Shown here piece after piece: positions 51,861 to 59,641 of a stretch of DNA of 64,000 nucleotides. Under the pieces are notes generated by a model. It saw only the letters and a list, made by a program, of their open reading frames with translations, was not told the origin of the DNA and made no database searches. The position numbers and the translations under genes were made by a program. The stretch comes from JAQGLW01 sp035995725 (GTDB lineage Bacteria > Pseudomonadota > Gammaproteobacteria > Burkholderiales > Burkholderiaceae_D): positions 1 through 64,000 of the forward strand of contig DASYKE010000038.1 in the NCBI GenBank assembly GCA_035995725.1, read 5' to 3'. The first letter of the stretch is position 1. Every line of letters starts with the position of its first letter.

Positions 51861-53393
51861 TCATGCGTGATAAGCGGATTCGCCGTGGCTGGTAATATCC
51901 AGGCCCTCGCGCTCCTGTTCTTCCGGTACGCGCAGACCGATGGCCAAGTCAACCAGTTTGTAGGCGATGAAGGCCACCACACCCGACCAGATGATTGTGG
52001 TAATCACTCCTTGAAACTGTATCCAGACTTGCCCCACGATCGAATAATCAGGAGCAACTTTATTGGCCACATAATCATAAATGCCGGTACCACCGAGGGA
52101 CGGCGCAGCGAACACGCCGGTCAGCAGCGATCCCAATGCACCGCCGACGCCATGCACGCCGAACACGTCAAGCGAATCATCCGCACCCAGCATGCGCTTC
52201 AAGCCATTGACACCCCATAGACAGATGATGCCGGCCAGCAAGCCAATGACCAACCCACCCATCGGACCGACAAAGCCTGCGGCCGGCGTGATCGCGACCA
52301 GACCGGCGACGGCACCGGAAGCAGCACCGAGCATCGACGGTTTGCCCTTGGCCATCCATTCACCGAAGGTCCATGAAATCGTTGCAGCGGCGGTCGCCAA
52401 TAAGGTATTGACGAAGGCAAGCGCAGCGCTACCGTTGGCTTCAAGCGCAGAACCGGCGTTGAAACCGAACCAGCCCACCCACAGCAGCGACGCGCCGATC
52501 ATCGTCATCGTCAGCGAATGCGGCGCCATCGATTCCTTGCCGTATCCGACGCGCTTGCCGATCACATATGCACCGACCAGACCCGCCATCGCGGCATTGA
52601 TATGAACCACGGTGCCGCCTGCGAAATCGAGCGCACCCTTCTGAAACAGCCAGCCGGAAGCGGCAGTCGCCTTGTCAGCGGCAGCAGCATCGGTAAATGC
52701 ATCCGGACCAGGCCAGAACCAGACCATGTGCGCGATCGGCAGATACGCGAAGGTAAACCACAGTACGACAAACAGCAGCACGGCGGAAAACTTCACGCGC
52801 TCGGCCAGCGCGCCAACGATCAGCCCGCAGGTAATCGCGGCAAAGGTTGCCTGGAATGCGACGAAGGTAAACTCAGGGATCATCACGCCTTTGCTGAACG
52901 TGGCTGCCAGGGTATCCGGAGTGATGCCTTTGAGGAACAGTCGATCAAACGATCCGATGAACTTGCCGCCTTCGGTGAATGCGAGCGAGTAGCCGTATAT
53001 GGACCACAGCACGACGATGATTGCAAAGATCATGAACACCTGCATCAGGATCGACAGCATGTTTTTCGAACGGACCAGGCCGCCGTAAAAGAGCGCGAGG
53101 CCTGGGATCGTCATCATGATCACGAGCACTGTTGCAACCATCATCCATGCGGTATCGCCCTTATTGGCGGTTGGTGCAGCGGCGGCAGGCGCAGTTGCCG
53201 AAGCTGCCGGGGCTGATGCGGCCGCCGCGGGTGCTGCAGCCGCTGGCGCCGATGCCGGCGGTGCGGATGGAGCGACAACCGCAGCCGCTTCGGCCTTGGC
53301 CGCCGGCGGATCCGCGGCCAGCGCAGATTGCTGGAAGCCGACTGCGAGCAGCAGCGCGCCGACAGCCAGGAAATTTGCAAAATGTTTTTTCAT
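51861..53393 (-). CDS. amtB: Ammonium transporter AmtB
   Basis: 510 residues. A signal peptide (cleavage after QSALA) is followed by an unusual stretch of about 50 Ala/Pro/Ser residues, and then the 11-helix Amt domain from about residue 85 (DTAWMMVATVLVIMMTIPGLALFYGG, cited as DTAWMMVATVLV). The twin pore histidines are in YLPIAHMVWFWPG and VFGVHGVGG. It conducts ammonium/ammonia and is gated by the PII protein encoded just upstream. The ATG at 53393 starts the signal peptide. Confidence 0.95.
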   Translation of the reverse strand: MKKHFANFLAVGALLLAVGFQQSALAADPPAAKAEAAAVVAPSAPPASAPAAAAPAAAASAPAASATAPAAAAPTANKGDTAWMMVATVLVIMMTIPGLALFYGGLVRSKNMLSILMQVFMIFAIIVVLWSIYGYSLAFTEGGKFIGSFDRLFLKGITPDTLAATFSKGVMIPEFTFVAFQATFAAITCGLIVGALAERVKFSAVLLFVVLWFTFAYLPIAHMVWFWPGPDAFTDAAAADKATAASGWLFQKGALDFAGGTVVHINAAMAGLVGAYVIGKRVGYGKESMAPHSLTMTMIGASLLWVGWFGFNAGSALEANGSAALAFVNTLLATAAATISWTFGEWMAKGKPSMLGAASGAVAGLVAITPAAGFVGPMGGLVIGLLAGIICLWGVNGLKRMLGADDSLDVFGVHGVGGALGSLLTGVFAAPSLGGTGIYDYVANKVAPDYSIVGQVWIQFQGVITTIIWSGVVAFIAYKLVDLAIGLRVPEEQEREGLDITSHGESAYHA

Positions 53394-53403
53394 GTTAGTC
53401 CCT

Positions 53404-53742
53404 TTAGAGAGCTTCTTTGCCGGTTTCACCGGTACGGATACGCACTACTTGCAGCAAGTCGAAGACGAAGATCTTGCCGTCGCCGATTTTGCCGGTGCGG
53501 GCCGAGGTCTCGATTGCCTCGATTGCACGATCGACGATCGCGTCGTCCACAGCCGCTTCGACTTTGGTTTTCGGCAGGAAATCAACCACGTATTCCGCAC
53601 CGCGATATAACTCGGTGTGTCCTTTTTGGCGGCCGAAACCTTTAACCTCGGTCACGGTAATGCCTTGTACGCCGATTGCCGACAAGGCTTCGCGCACTTC
53701 ATCCAGTTTGAATGGTTTGATAATCGCAGTAATCAGTTTCAT
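53404..53742 (-). CDS. glnK: Nitrogen regulatory PII protein GlnK
   Basis: A 112-residue PII protein. Uridylylation Tyr51 is in the T-loop TELYRGAEYVVDF, and the C-loop TGKIGDGKIFV is conserved. It senses 2-oxoglutarate and ATP/ADP and blocks AmtB when nitrogen is plentiful. It is 11 bp from amtB and follows a TorF-type porin gene, and a sigma-54-like promoter stands ahead of that gene. Confidence 0.96.
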   Translation of the reverse strand: MKLITAIIKPFKLDEVREALSAIGVQGITVTEVKGFGRQKGHTELYRGAEYVVDFLPKTKVEAAVDDAIVDRAIEAIETSARTGKIGDGKIFVFDLLQVVRIRTGETGKEAL

Positions 53743-53764
53743 GTGAACCTCTTACATAATTGGA

Positions 53765-54562
53765 TTAGAAGGTTTTGGAAATAGATACAACGGCGGTGGA
53801 TTTGCCGGTATTCTTTGTAGAGTTGATGCCATTGGATAGTTTATAGAAGGCCGTATCGGCATTAGTAGTAATAAATGCCAGGCCCACAGTAGCAAAACTA
53901 AACTCTTTGGCAATGCCGATCTTATAATCGGTATAGCTCAGCGCGCCGTAGTTTTTAACGGTCTGATGACCCACATGTAAATTCAATGTGGTCTTGTCGG
54001 CGACTTCGAAATTCCCATTCAGATCCAGATAGCCGGAACCCTTGGAATTACCGTTAGGAGTAAGCGCGCTAAAAGCGTAACCAGGGGCCGTGGTGGAATT
54101 CAAACCAAAGAAATCTGTTACACCATAGCTATACTTCGCAGAAAACCATTTGTATGCGCCGCTGAGATAGATTTCGCCGTTGTTAAATTTTTTGGTTGTA
54201 GTAGCTACCAAGGCGCCCGGATAATAATAATAAAGGGCGCCAACGTCGAGCAAAACATCCTTGACCGGCTCAAACTTATAGCCTGCATAGAAATCCATTT
54301 CTATACCTGCGCCTCCTGGATACGAAAGGCCGCTAACACTGGAGTTCCAGTTGCCGACGTAAAAGCCGCTGCTGTGCGAATAGTCGAAGCCGCCCTGCAC
54401 TGCCGGCTGACGGAAGGTTTGCGAAATGCCACGGAAACGGTAGTCTGACACGACCGCCAGATTGCCGGTAAACGTATGCGGGGAAGCAGGTGCGGCTGTT
54501 TGCGCGGTAGCGGATGTGGCAAAAGCGGCGAACACGGCAGCAGACAAAATCAGTTTCTTCAT
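53765..54562 (-). CDS. TorF family putative outer-membrane porin
   Basis: 265 residues. A signal peptide (MKKLILSAAVFAAFATSATA) is followed by a beta-strand-rich body typical of the TorF family: LAVVSDYRFRGISQTFRQPAVQGGFDYSHSSG, quoted as DYRFRGISQTFRQPAVQGG. It ends in Phe (VVSISKTF), the usual outer-membrane signal. The cargo is unknown. It is the first gene of the glnK-amtB transcript, 22 bp ahead of glnK, which suggests a role in nitrogen compound uptake. Confidence 0.88.
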   Translation of the reverse strand: MKKLILSAAVFAAFATSATAQTAAPASPHTFTGNLAVVSDYRFRGISQTFRQPAVQGGFDYSHSSGFYVGNWNSSVSGLSYPGGAGIEMDFYAGYKFEPVKDVLLDVGALYYYYPGALVATTTKKFNNGEIYLSGAYKWFSAKYSYGVTDFFGLNSTTAPGYAFSALTPNGNSKGSGYLDLNGNFEVADKTTLNLHVGHQTVKNYGALSYTDYKIGIAKEFSFATVGLAFITTNADTAFYKLSNGINSTKNTGKSTAVVSISKTF

Positions 54563-54627
54563 GGCATTTTCCCTTGTGATTTAATAGAACAGAAAATTAT
54601 TTATATGTTTGCTATTAAGCTACATTA

Positions 54628-54642
54628 GCAGGACGCGTGCCA
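54628..54642 (-). promoter_or_regulatory. Sigma-54 promoter ahead of TorF-glnK-amtB
   Basis: On the minus strand, TGGCACG-CGTC-CTGC, matching the -24/-12 consensus TGGCACG-N4-TTGC at all but one base and with exact spacing. It is about 66 bp before the TorF start. It implies RpoN-dependent, enhancer-driven expression. Confidence 0.8.
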
Positions 54643-54740
54643 GCCTATTTCGACTTACATGCATTATGATTTCCCTGTTAAACAATTGATTAGCCTAATA
54701 TAGGCGATAGTTGGCAGTGCATCACGCACCACATTCGCGC

Positions 54741-54755
54741 GCACCGTGAAGGTGC
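54741..54755. promoter_or_regulatory. NtrC-like enhancer dyad
   Basis: GCACC-GTGAA-GGTGC, a perfect dyad equal to the core of the NtrC consensus TGCACC-N5-GGTGCA. It lies about 100 bp upstream of the sigma-54 promoter, a usual enhancer distance. It is also 42 bp before the divergent ubiK start. Confidence 0.65.
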
Positions 54756-54796
54756 GCATCAAAACAGTGCAATACAACCGATACGGATTACCGACA

Positions 54797-55036
54797 ATGG
54801 ACAAACCGAACTTCTTTAACGATTTGCAGGCCAGAATCAATCAGGCGATTGAGAATTCTCCGGCAAAAGACATTGAAAAGAATGTGAAATCGATGCTGAG
54901 CCAAGGCTTTTCCAAGCTCGATTTAGTGACGCGCGAAGAATTCGACATACAGGCGGATGTACTTGCCAAAACCCGCGCCAAGCTGGAAGCATTGGAAGCG
55001 CGCGTAGCGGAACTTGAAGCGCAGCTGAAAAAATAG
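54797..55036 (+). CDS. ubiK: Ubiquinone biosynthesis accessory factor UbiK
   Basis: A 79-residue protein of the YqiC/BMFP family: an N-terminal amphipathic part (NFFNDLQARINQAIENSP) and a C-terminal coiled coil (LEALEARVAELEAQLKK). UbiK works with UbiJ to organise late ubiquinone enzymes at the membrane. The ATG at 54797 was chosen because the family begins with the MDKPNFFND-type sequence. The yifB-type gene follows after five bases. Confidence 0.88.
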   Translation: MDKPNFFNDLQARINQAIENSPAKDIEKNVKSMLSQGFSKLDLVTREEFDIQADVLAKTRAKLEALEARVAELEAQLKK

Positions 55037-55041
55037 CGCCG

Positions 55042-56565
55042 ATGAGCCTTGCGGTCCTGAAGAGCCGCGCGCTGGCCGGCATGCACGCGCCCGAAGTCAC
55101 GGTCGAAGTGCATCTGGCCAATGGTTTGCCGTCATTTACTATCGTCGGCTTGCCGGAGACCGAGGTCAAGGAATCCAAAGACCGGGTGCGCGCCGCACTG
55201 CAAAATGCACGCTTTGAATTTCCCGCGCGGCGCATCACGGTCAACCTGGCGCCTGCCGATTTGCCGAAGGAATCCGGGCGTTTCGATTTGCCGATCGCGC
55301 TCGGCATCCTGGCCGCTTCCGGGCAGATACCGGCCGATGAACTGGATAAATATGAATTCGCGGGCGAACTGTCGCTGTCGGGCGAATTGCGCCCGATCCG
55401 CGGCGCGCTGGCGATGACATTCGCGATGCACCGCGCCGGCGATGCGTCAGGCATACAACGCTCTTTCATTCTGCCGCGCGCCAATGCGGACGAAGCGGCA
55501 CTGGTAAAGAATGCCACCATATTTCCCGCCGACTCGTTGCTTCATGTGTGCGCCCACTTCGCCGCTGTCAAAAGCGATGCAAGGTTAAGCCGCCATACCG
55601 CGGCTACCAACGCGGTATCTGCGAGCTATCTCGATTTTGCCGACGTCAAAGGGCAGAATCAGGCCAAGCGGGCGCTCGAAGTGGCTGCCGCCGGCAATCA
55701 CAGCGTATTGATGGTCGGTCCGCCAGGCACAGGGAAATCGATGCTGGCGGCGCGCTTTCCTGGAATTTTGCCGCCGATGACCGATGAAGAAGCGCTGGAA
55801 TCGGCGGCAGTGCAATCCCTCACCAGCGGCTTTACGATTGCGCGTTGGAAGCTCCGGCCTTACCGTGCGCCACATCACACTGCGTCCGGTGTGGCGCTGG
55901 TCGGCGGCGGCAGCACGCCGCGACCAGGTGAAATCTCATTGGCGCATCGTGGTGTGTTGTTTCTCGATGAATTGCCTGAATTCGACCGCAGGGTGTTGGA
56001 AGTATTGCGTGAGCCGCTCGAATCCGGCCAGATCACCATTTCGCGCGCGGCGCGTCAAGCCGATTTCCCGGCGCGTTTCCAACTGGTCGCGGCAATGAAT
56101 CCGTGCCCATGCGGCTATCTGGGGCATCCGTCGAACAAATGTCGCTGCACGCCGGATCTGATCGCACGCTACCAGGACAGAATTTCAGGACCGCTGCTTG
56201 ATCGCATCGACATGCAGATACAGGTCGGCGCACTGGCGCATGACGATCTGTTGAAACAGGCCGATGGCGAGCCCTCCGCAGCGATCGGTGCAAGGGTGGG
56301 GCAAGCGTTTGCAGCGCAGCTTGCGCGCCAGGGCAAAAGCAACAATGGCCTGTCGACCACGGAGATCGATCTGCATTGCCAGCCGGATGCGGCAGGCGAA
56401 CAGCTGTTGCGTACCGCGATGACCCGATTGAACTGGTCGGCACGCGCCTACCATCGGGTGCTGAAAGTCGCACGCACCGTTGCCGACCTAGGCGGCGCTG
56501 CTACCATCGGACAAGCGCATGTGGCCGAGGCGGTCCAGTATCGGCGCGCATTGCGCGAGCGCTGA
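55042..56565 (+). CDS. YifB family Mg-chelatase-like AAA ATPase (ComM)
   Basis: 507 residues. An N-terminal Lon-protease-like fold (about residues 1-165) is followed by an AAA domain with Walker A MVGPPGTGKSMLA (about 222), Walker B GVLFLDELPEF (about 300) and the sensor region AAMNPCPCGYLGHP. A C-terminal Mg-chelatase helix domain ends the protein. ComM is a branch-migration helicase helping integration of DNA in natural transformation, so this may indicate competence. Length is standard. Confidence 0.94.
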   Translation: MSLAVLKSRALAGMHAPEVTVEVHLANGLPSFTIVGLPETEVKESKDRVRAALQNARFEFPARRITVNLAPADLPKESGRFDLPIALGILAASGQIPADELDKYEFAGELSLSGELRPIRGALAMTFAMHRAGDASGIQRSFILPRANADEAALVKNATIFPADSLLHVCAHFAAVKSDARLSRHTAATNAVSASYLDFADVKGQNQAKRALEVAAAGNHSVLMVGPPGTGKSMLAARFPGILPPMTDEEALESAAVQSLTSGFTIARWKLRPYRAPHHTASGVALVGGGSTPRPGEISLAHRGVLFLDELPEFDRRVLEVLREPLESGQITISRAARQADFPARFQLVAAMNPCPCGYLGHPSNKCRCTPDLIARYQDRISGPLLDRIDMQIQVGALAHDDLLKQADGEPSAAIGARVGQAFAAQLARQGKSNNGLSTTEIDLHCQPDAAGEQLLRTAMTRLNWSARAYHRVLKVARTVADLGGAATIGQAHVAEAVQYRRALRER

Positions 56566-56610
56566 TATAGAATAAACCTGAAGAATGACACGCACGGGAG
56601 CTTGCCGCCG

Positions 56611-57441
56611 CTATTCCTCGGTCACCGGCAGCCGCACCGTATACTGTCCCGATTTCTCGTCACGCACCATGGCGAGCAGCTTGTGCTTCTGCGCGTCCTC
56701 CACCAATTCCCGGAACGAACGATAGCCGTACGACGACTCGGTAAAGCCGGGCCGGCGCCGCTTCATCGTCTGCTTGACCATCGAGCCCCATATTTTCTCT
56801 TCCTCGCCACGCTCGGCGGTCAGCGCTTCGATCGTTTCCACAATGAAGTCGAGCGCTTCCTGGCGCTTGTCGTCTTCCTTTTTCGTGCTCGTTGCCTTGG
56901 CGGTGCCAGTGGCAGACGTTTTCGCTGGCGCTTTCTTTTCAGCGCGCTTGCGCTTGGCTTCCTGCTCGCGCACCAGATCGTCGTAGAAGATGAATTCGTC
57001 GCAGTTGGCACTGAGCAGGTCCGACGTCGAATCCTTGACGCCGATGCCGATCACATGCTTGTTGTTCTCGCGCAGCTTGGATACCAGCGGCGAAAAATCG
57101 GAGTCGCCGCTCAGGATGACGAAGGTATCGACATGCGATTTGGTATAGCAGAGGTCCAGTGCATCGACCACCATGCGGATGTCGGCGGAGTTTTTTCCCG
57201 ACTGGCGCAGATGCGGGATCTCGATCAATTCGAATGCCGCTTCGTGCATAGTCGCCTTGAACTCCTTGTAGCGTTCCCAATCGCAATAAGATTTTTTGAC
57301 AACGATGCTGCCTTTGAGCAGCAGTCGTTCCAGCACTTTCGTGATGTCGAATTGTGCGTACTTGGCATCGCGCACGCCGAGCGCAATGTTCTCGAAATCG
57401 CAGAACAGTGCCATGTTGGTGATCTCGGGTTGTACAGCCAT
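56611..57441 (-). CDS. NYN domain / LOTUS-like putative RNA-binding nuclease
   Basis: 276 residues. The N-terminal NYN (PIN-like) domain has the acidic residues of the family in ALFCDFENIALG (about residue 12), MVVDALDLCY (about 90) and VILSGDSDFSPLVSKL (about 107). A Lys/Ala/Thr-rich linker (about 160-195) leads to a C-terminal OST-HTH/LOTUS-like region (FIVETIEALTAERGEEEKIWGSMVKQTMKRRRPGF, cited as IWGSMVKQTMKRRRPGF). RNA cleavage is inferred from the domains. It converges on the yifB gene. Confidence 0.85.
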   Translation of the reverse strand: MAVQPEITNMALFCDFENIALGVRDAKYAQFDITKVLERLLLKGSIVVKKSYCDWERYKEFKATMHEAAFELIEIPHLRQSGKNSADIRMVVDALDLCYTKSHVDTFVILSGDSDFSPLVSKLRENNKHVIGIGVKDSTSDLLSANCDEFIFYDDLVREQEAKRKRAEKKAPAKTSATGTAKATSTKKEDDKRQEALDFIVETIEALTAERGEEEKIWGSMVKQTMKRRRPGFTESSYGYRSFRELVEDAQKHKLLAMVRDEKSGQYTVRLPVTEE

Positions 57442-58033
57442 GTTTTATTCCGTTTATTTATTGACTAGCATTAGATTCGGCGTGCCGTAAAATGCACGCC
57501 CCGTTTGTTCAGTTGCAGACTCTTTCCGTTTTTTGACATGAGCTTGCCGGAAACCCGGCATGATCTCATATATGCCGCTTGTCCCGGCACAATCGAATTG
57601 GCCGGACGACGCTGGCTCCCTCGACGAATGTGCGGCCGTCGGTTCCAACGCCGTGGATGGAGCCGGAAATTTTGCAAGAATAAATAAAAAATTTGATTGC
57701 CAAGGTAATAAATCTACGGATTTCAGGCAATCAAAAGATATAACAACCCATGGTTCTATTGGTGTACCTGGTCACAAAACTTTGCATCAATGCATACTGT
57801 GACCAAGGCTGGATTTATTGTGCTTTAGATTCTGTTTTTTTGCGCTGGCACAAAGACTTCGCATCTATTGCGCATTAGCATGAACATGGTTCTTCATCGA
57901 AGGGCCAATCCCTGGAAATTTTTGCCCGCCGCCGAAAGGTCAGCGGGCTTTTTATTTGCATTGAATGTCGCAACGGAATGGGAGCGGGATTGCCCGCCAA
58001 CCTGTTGGTACAGCTCCTGTTACCATCTCGGTC
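57442..58033. other. Intergenic region with hairpins and an orphan terminator
   Basis: About 590 bp without a supported gene. It holds an 8-bp dyad TGGTCACA (57769-57776) / TGTGACCA (57798-57805), with a smaller TGCAT/ATGCA stem inside. A terminator lies at 57924-57952 on the plus strand with no coding gene ahead of it. A non-coding transcript is possible. Confidence 0.5.
57924..57952 (+). terminator. Orphan Rho-independent terminator
   Basis: GCCCGC (57924-57929) pairs with GCGGGC (57943-57948), loop 13, followed by TTTTTATT. The nearest upstream plus-strand gene is yifB, about 1.36 kb away and separated by a minus-strand gene. It may therefore end an unannotated small RNA or attenuate the following lipoprotein gene. 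Confidence 0.7.
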
Positions 58034-58576
58034 ATGCTGAAATTTTCCTGGCCTACCTCATCGCAAGCCGCGGCCTTGGCCGGCGTTCTGGCCTTGTCTG
58101 CTTGCACTCCCACTTATGACTGGCGAGAAGTACGGGGCAAGGATGCACCGTTTACAGCATTGTTCCCGGCCAAACCGGCAACCCATTCACGTATGGTCAA
58201 TCTCGATGGCATGCAGTTAACGATGACGATGACCATGGCCAATGCCGATGGGGTTACCTTTGCGGTCGGCAGTGCGAAAATGCCCGACCCGGTCAAAGCG
58301 CACGCAGCCTTGAATGTGATGAAAAATGCGCTTGTCAACAACATTGGCGGTACCATCACGCAGGAAAAATCGATTGCCATTGCAAACAGCCCGGTTCCAT
58401 CAATCAACATCGAAGCAACCGGCACCCCGAGTGTCGGCGGCGGCAGGCCCACGGTTTTATTTGCCCGCTTCGCGGCCAAGGACCAGTGGATTTACCAGGC
58501 CGTGGTGGTCGGCCGCGAAAATGCGATGCCGCGCGAAGCGGTCGATACCTTCTTCACTTCTTTCAGGCCGGACTGA
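58034..58576 (+). CDS. Putative lipoprotein of unknown function
   Basis: 180 residues with a signal peptide ending in lipobox LSAC (Cys24). The mature part begins TPTYDWREVRGKDAPFTALFPAKPATHSR (quoted briefly: FTALFPAKPATHSR) and contains several beta-strand-like segments. I recognise no named domain. The pattern of a short exported protein beginning with AFPxKP is seen in small betaproteobacterial hypotheticals. The start at 58034 is set by the signal peptide. It is followed directly by a truncated MFS gene. Confidence 0.7.
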   Translation: MLKFSWPTSSQAAALAGVLALSACTPTYDWREVRGKDAPFTALFPAKPATHSRMVNLDGMQLTMTMTMANADGVTFAVGSAKMPDPVKAHAALNVMKNALVNNIGGTITQEKSIAIANSPVPSINIEATGTPSVGGGRPTVLFARFAAKDQWIYQAVVVGRENAMPREAVDTFFTSFRPD

Positions 58577-58577
58577 T

Positions 58578-59090
58578 ATGCCGCCTCGCACGCCGCTCCA
58601 TGTTCGCGGCCTCGGATTGCGGGTCTTCCTGTGTTTTGCCGGCGCGTATCTGTTGTCGTACGCATTCCGATCAGTCAATGCAGTCATTGCCCCGATACTG
58701 GTTGCCGATATGGGCTTGTCGAACGCCGATCTGGGTTTGCTGTCATCCGCTTATTTCGTCACTTTTGCGATCATGCAACTTCCACTCGGAATCTGGCTGG
58801 ACAAATACGGTGCGCGCAAAACCGAATCCGCGTTGCTGCTGTTCGCGGCAGCGGGTGCGGCGATATTTGCGATGAGTACTTCGCCATCCGGATTGTGGAT
58901 TGGCCGCGCACTGATCGGAGTCGGCGTGTCGTCCTGCCTGATGGCGCCGTTCAAGGCATATCGGCAATGGTATGCGCCGGAGCGGCTGAGTCAACTCACC
59001 AGTTGGATTACGGATACAGAATCATCTGGCGCGGCAAGTCGTGCTATGGTTTTATCGTTCACAGTTAAATCGACGGGGGCTTCATGTTAA
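58578..59090 (+). pseudogene. Truncated MFS transporter
   Basis: The first about 148 codons are a normal MFS N-terminus with four to five membrane segments and the loop motif GIWLDKYGARKTESALL (about residue 70), up to YAPERLSQLTSWI. The family resemblance then stops abruptly. About 22 unrelated codons (TDTESSGAASRAMVLSFTVK) lead to a stop overlapping the next gene. Intact relatives have about 400 residues, so seven or more helices are lost. The likely cause is a deletion joining it to the DUF1840 promoter region. Confidence 0.75.
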
Positions 59091-59431
59091 TTACTTTTAA
59101 ATCCAAGGCCGCGGCCGACGTGATCATGTACGAGGCGCATGCCAAACGCATCCTCGATCTGGTCGGCAAGGATGTCAAGCGAGGTGTCATCAGTGTCGCC
59201 GAGACCGGCAATGCGATCGCCAGGCTGGAAGACGAAATCGCACAGAGCAGAATCCATTCTGCATCGGAAGACGTGAGGCATGATGTGGAAGCCCATCATG
59301 GCGAGTCCGGCAATGATAACGAGCATGAACCAACCCAGCTGGTCAGCTTTGCAACCCGCGTGTATCCATTGCTGGAAATGCTGCGTGCCGCGCAAAAGAA
59401 TGGCCAAGTCGTCGCCTGGGGCATTTGGTGA
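59084..59431 (+). CDS. DUF1840 domain protein
   Basis: A 115-residue soluble protein matching DUF1840, a Burkholderiales family: MLITFKSKAAADVIMYEAHAKRIL at the start (quoted in part, ITFKSKAAADVIM), GKDVKRGVISVAE, and the end LLEMLRAAQKNGQVVAWGIW. No function is known. It overlaps the end of the truncated MFS frame by seven bases. Confidence 0.82.
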   Translation: MLITFKSKAAADVIMYEAHAKRILDLVGKDVKRGVISVAETGNAIARLEDEIAQSRIHSASEDVRHDVEAHHGESGNDNEHEPTQLVSFATRVYPLLEMLRAAQKNGQVVAWGIW

Positions 59432-59641
59432 CCGGGCTCCGAAAATCAGCTCGGACAGTCATTGACGGCATGTCGCGCCCGGCCATCGACTGGCTGATAT
59501 GTGCCGCTGTACGGAGCGTCCGAGCATGGCCTGAAGCTGCGCATATGCCAAGCCCTGATCGATAAATAAAATTGCGCATGGTGGGCATCGTTGGCGTTGC
59601 CTTGCCAGGTTCGGCGCAAATTTGGACTCACAAAAAATAAA

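Noticed and set aside
52500..53650. Long plus-strand frames opposite amtB and glnK
   Set aside because: They are antisense to well-supported genes, and their Ala/His-rich content mirrors the GC-rich Ala/Pro codons of amtB.
59432..59641. Minus-strand frames between DUF1840 and rsmB as a small gene
   Set aside because: Two overlapping frames with no family signal or convincing start; more likely non-coding DNA.
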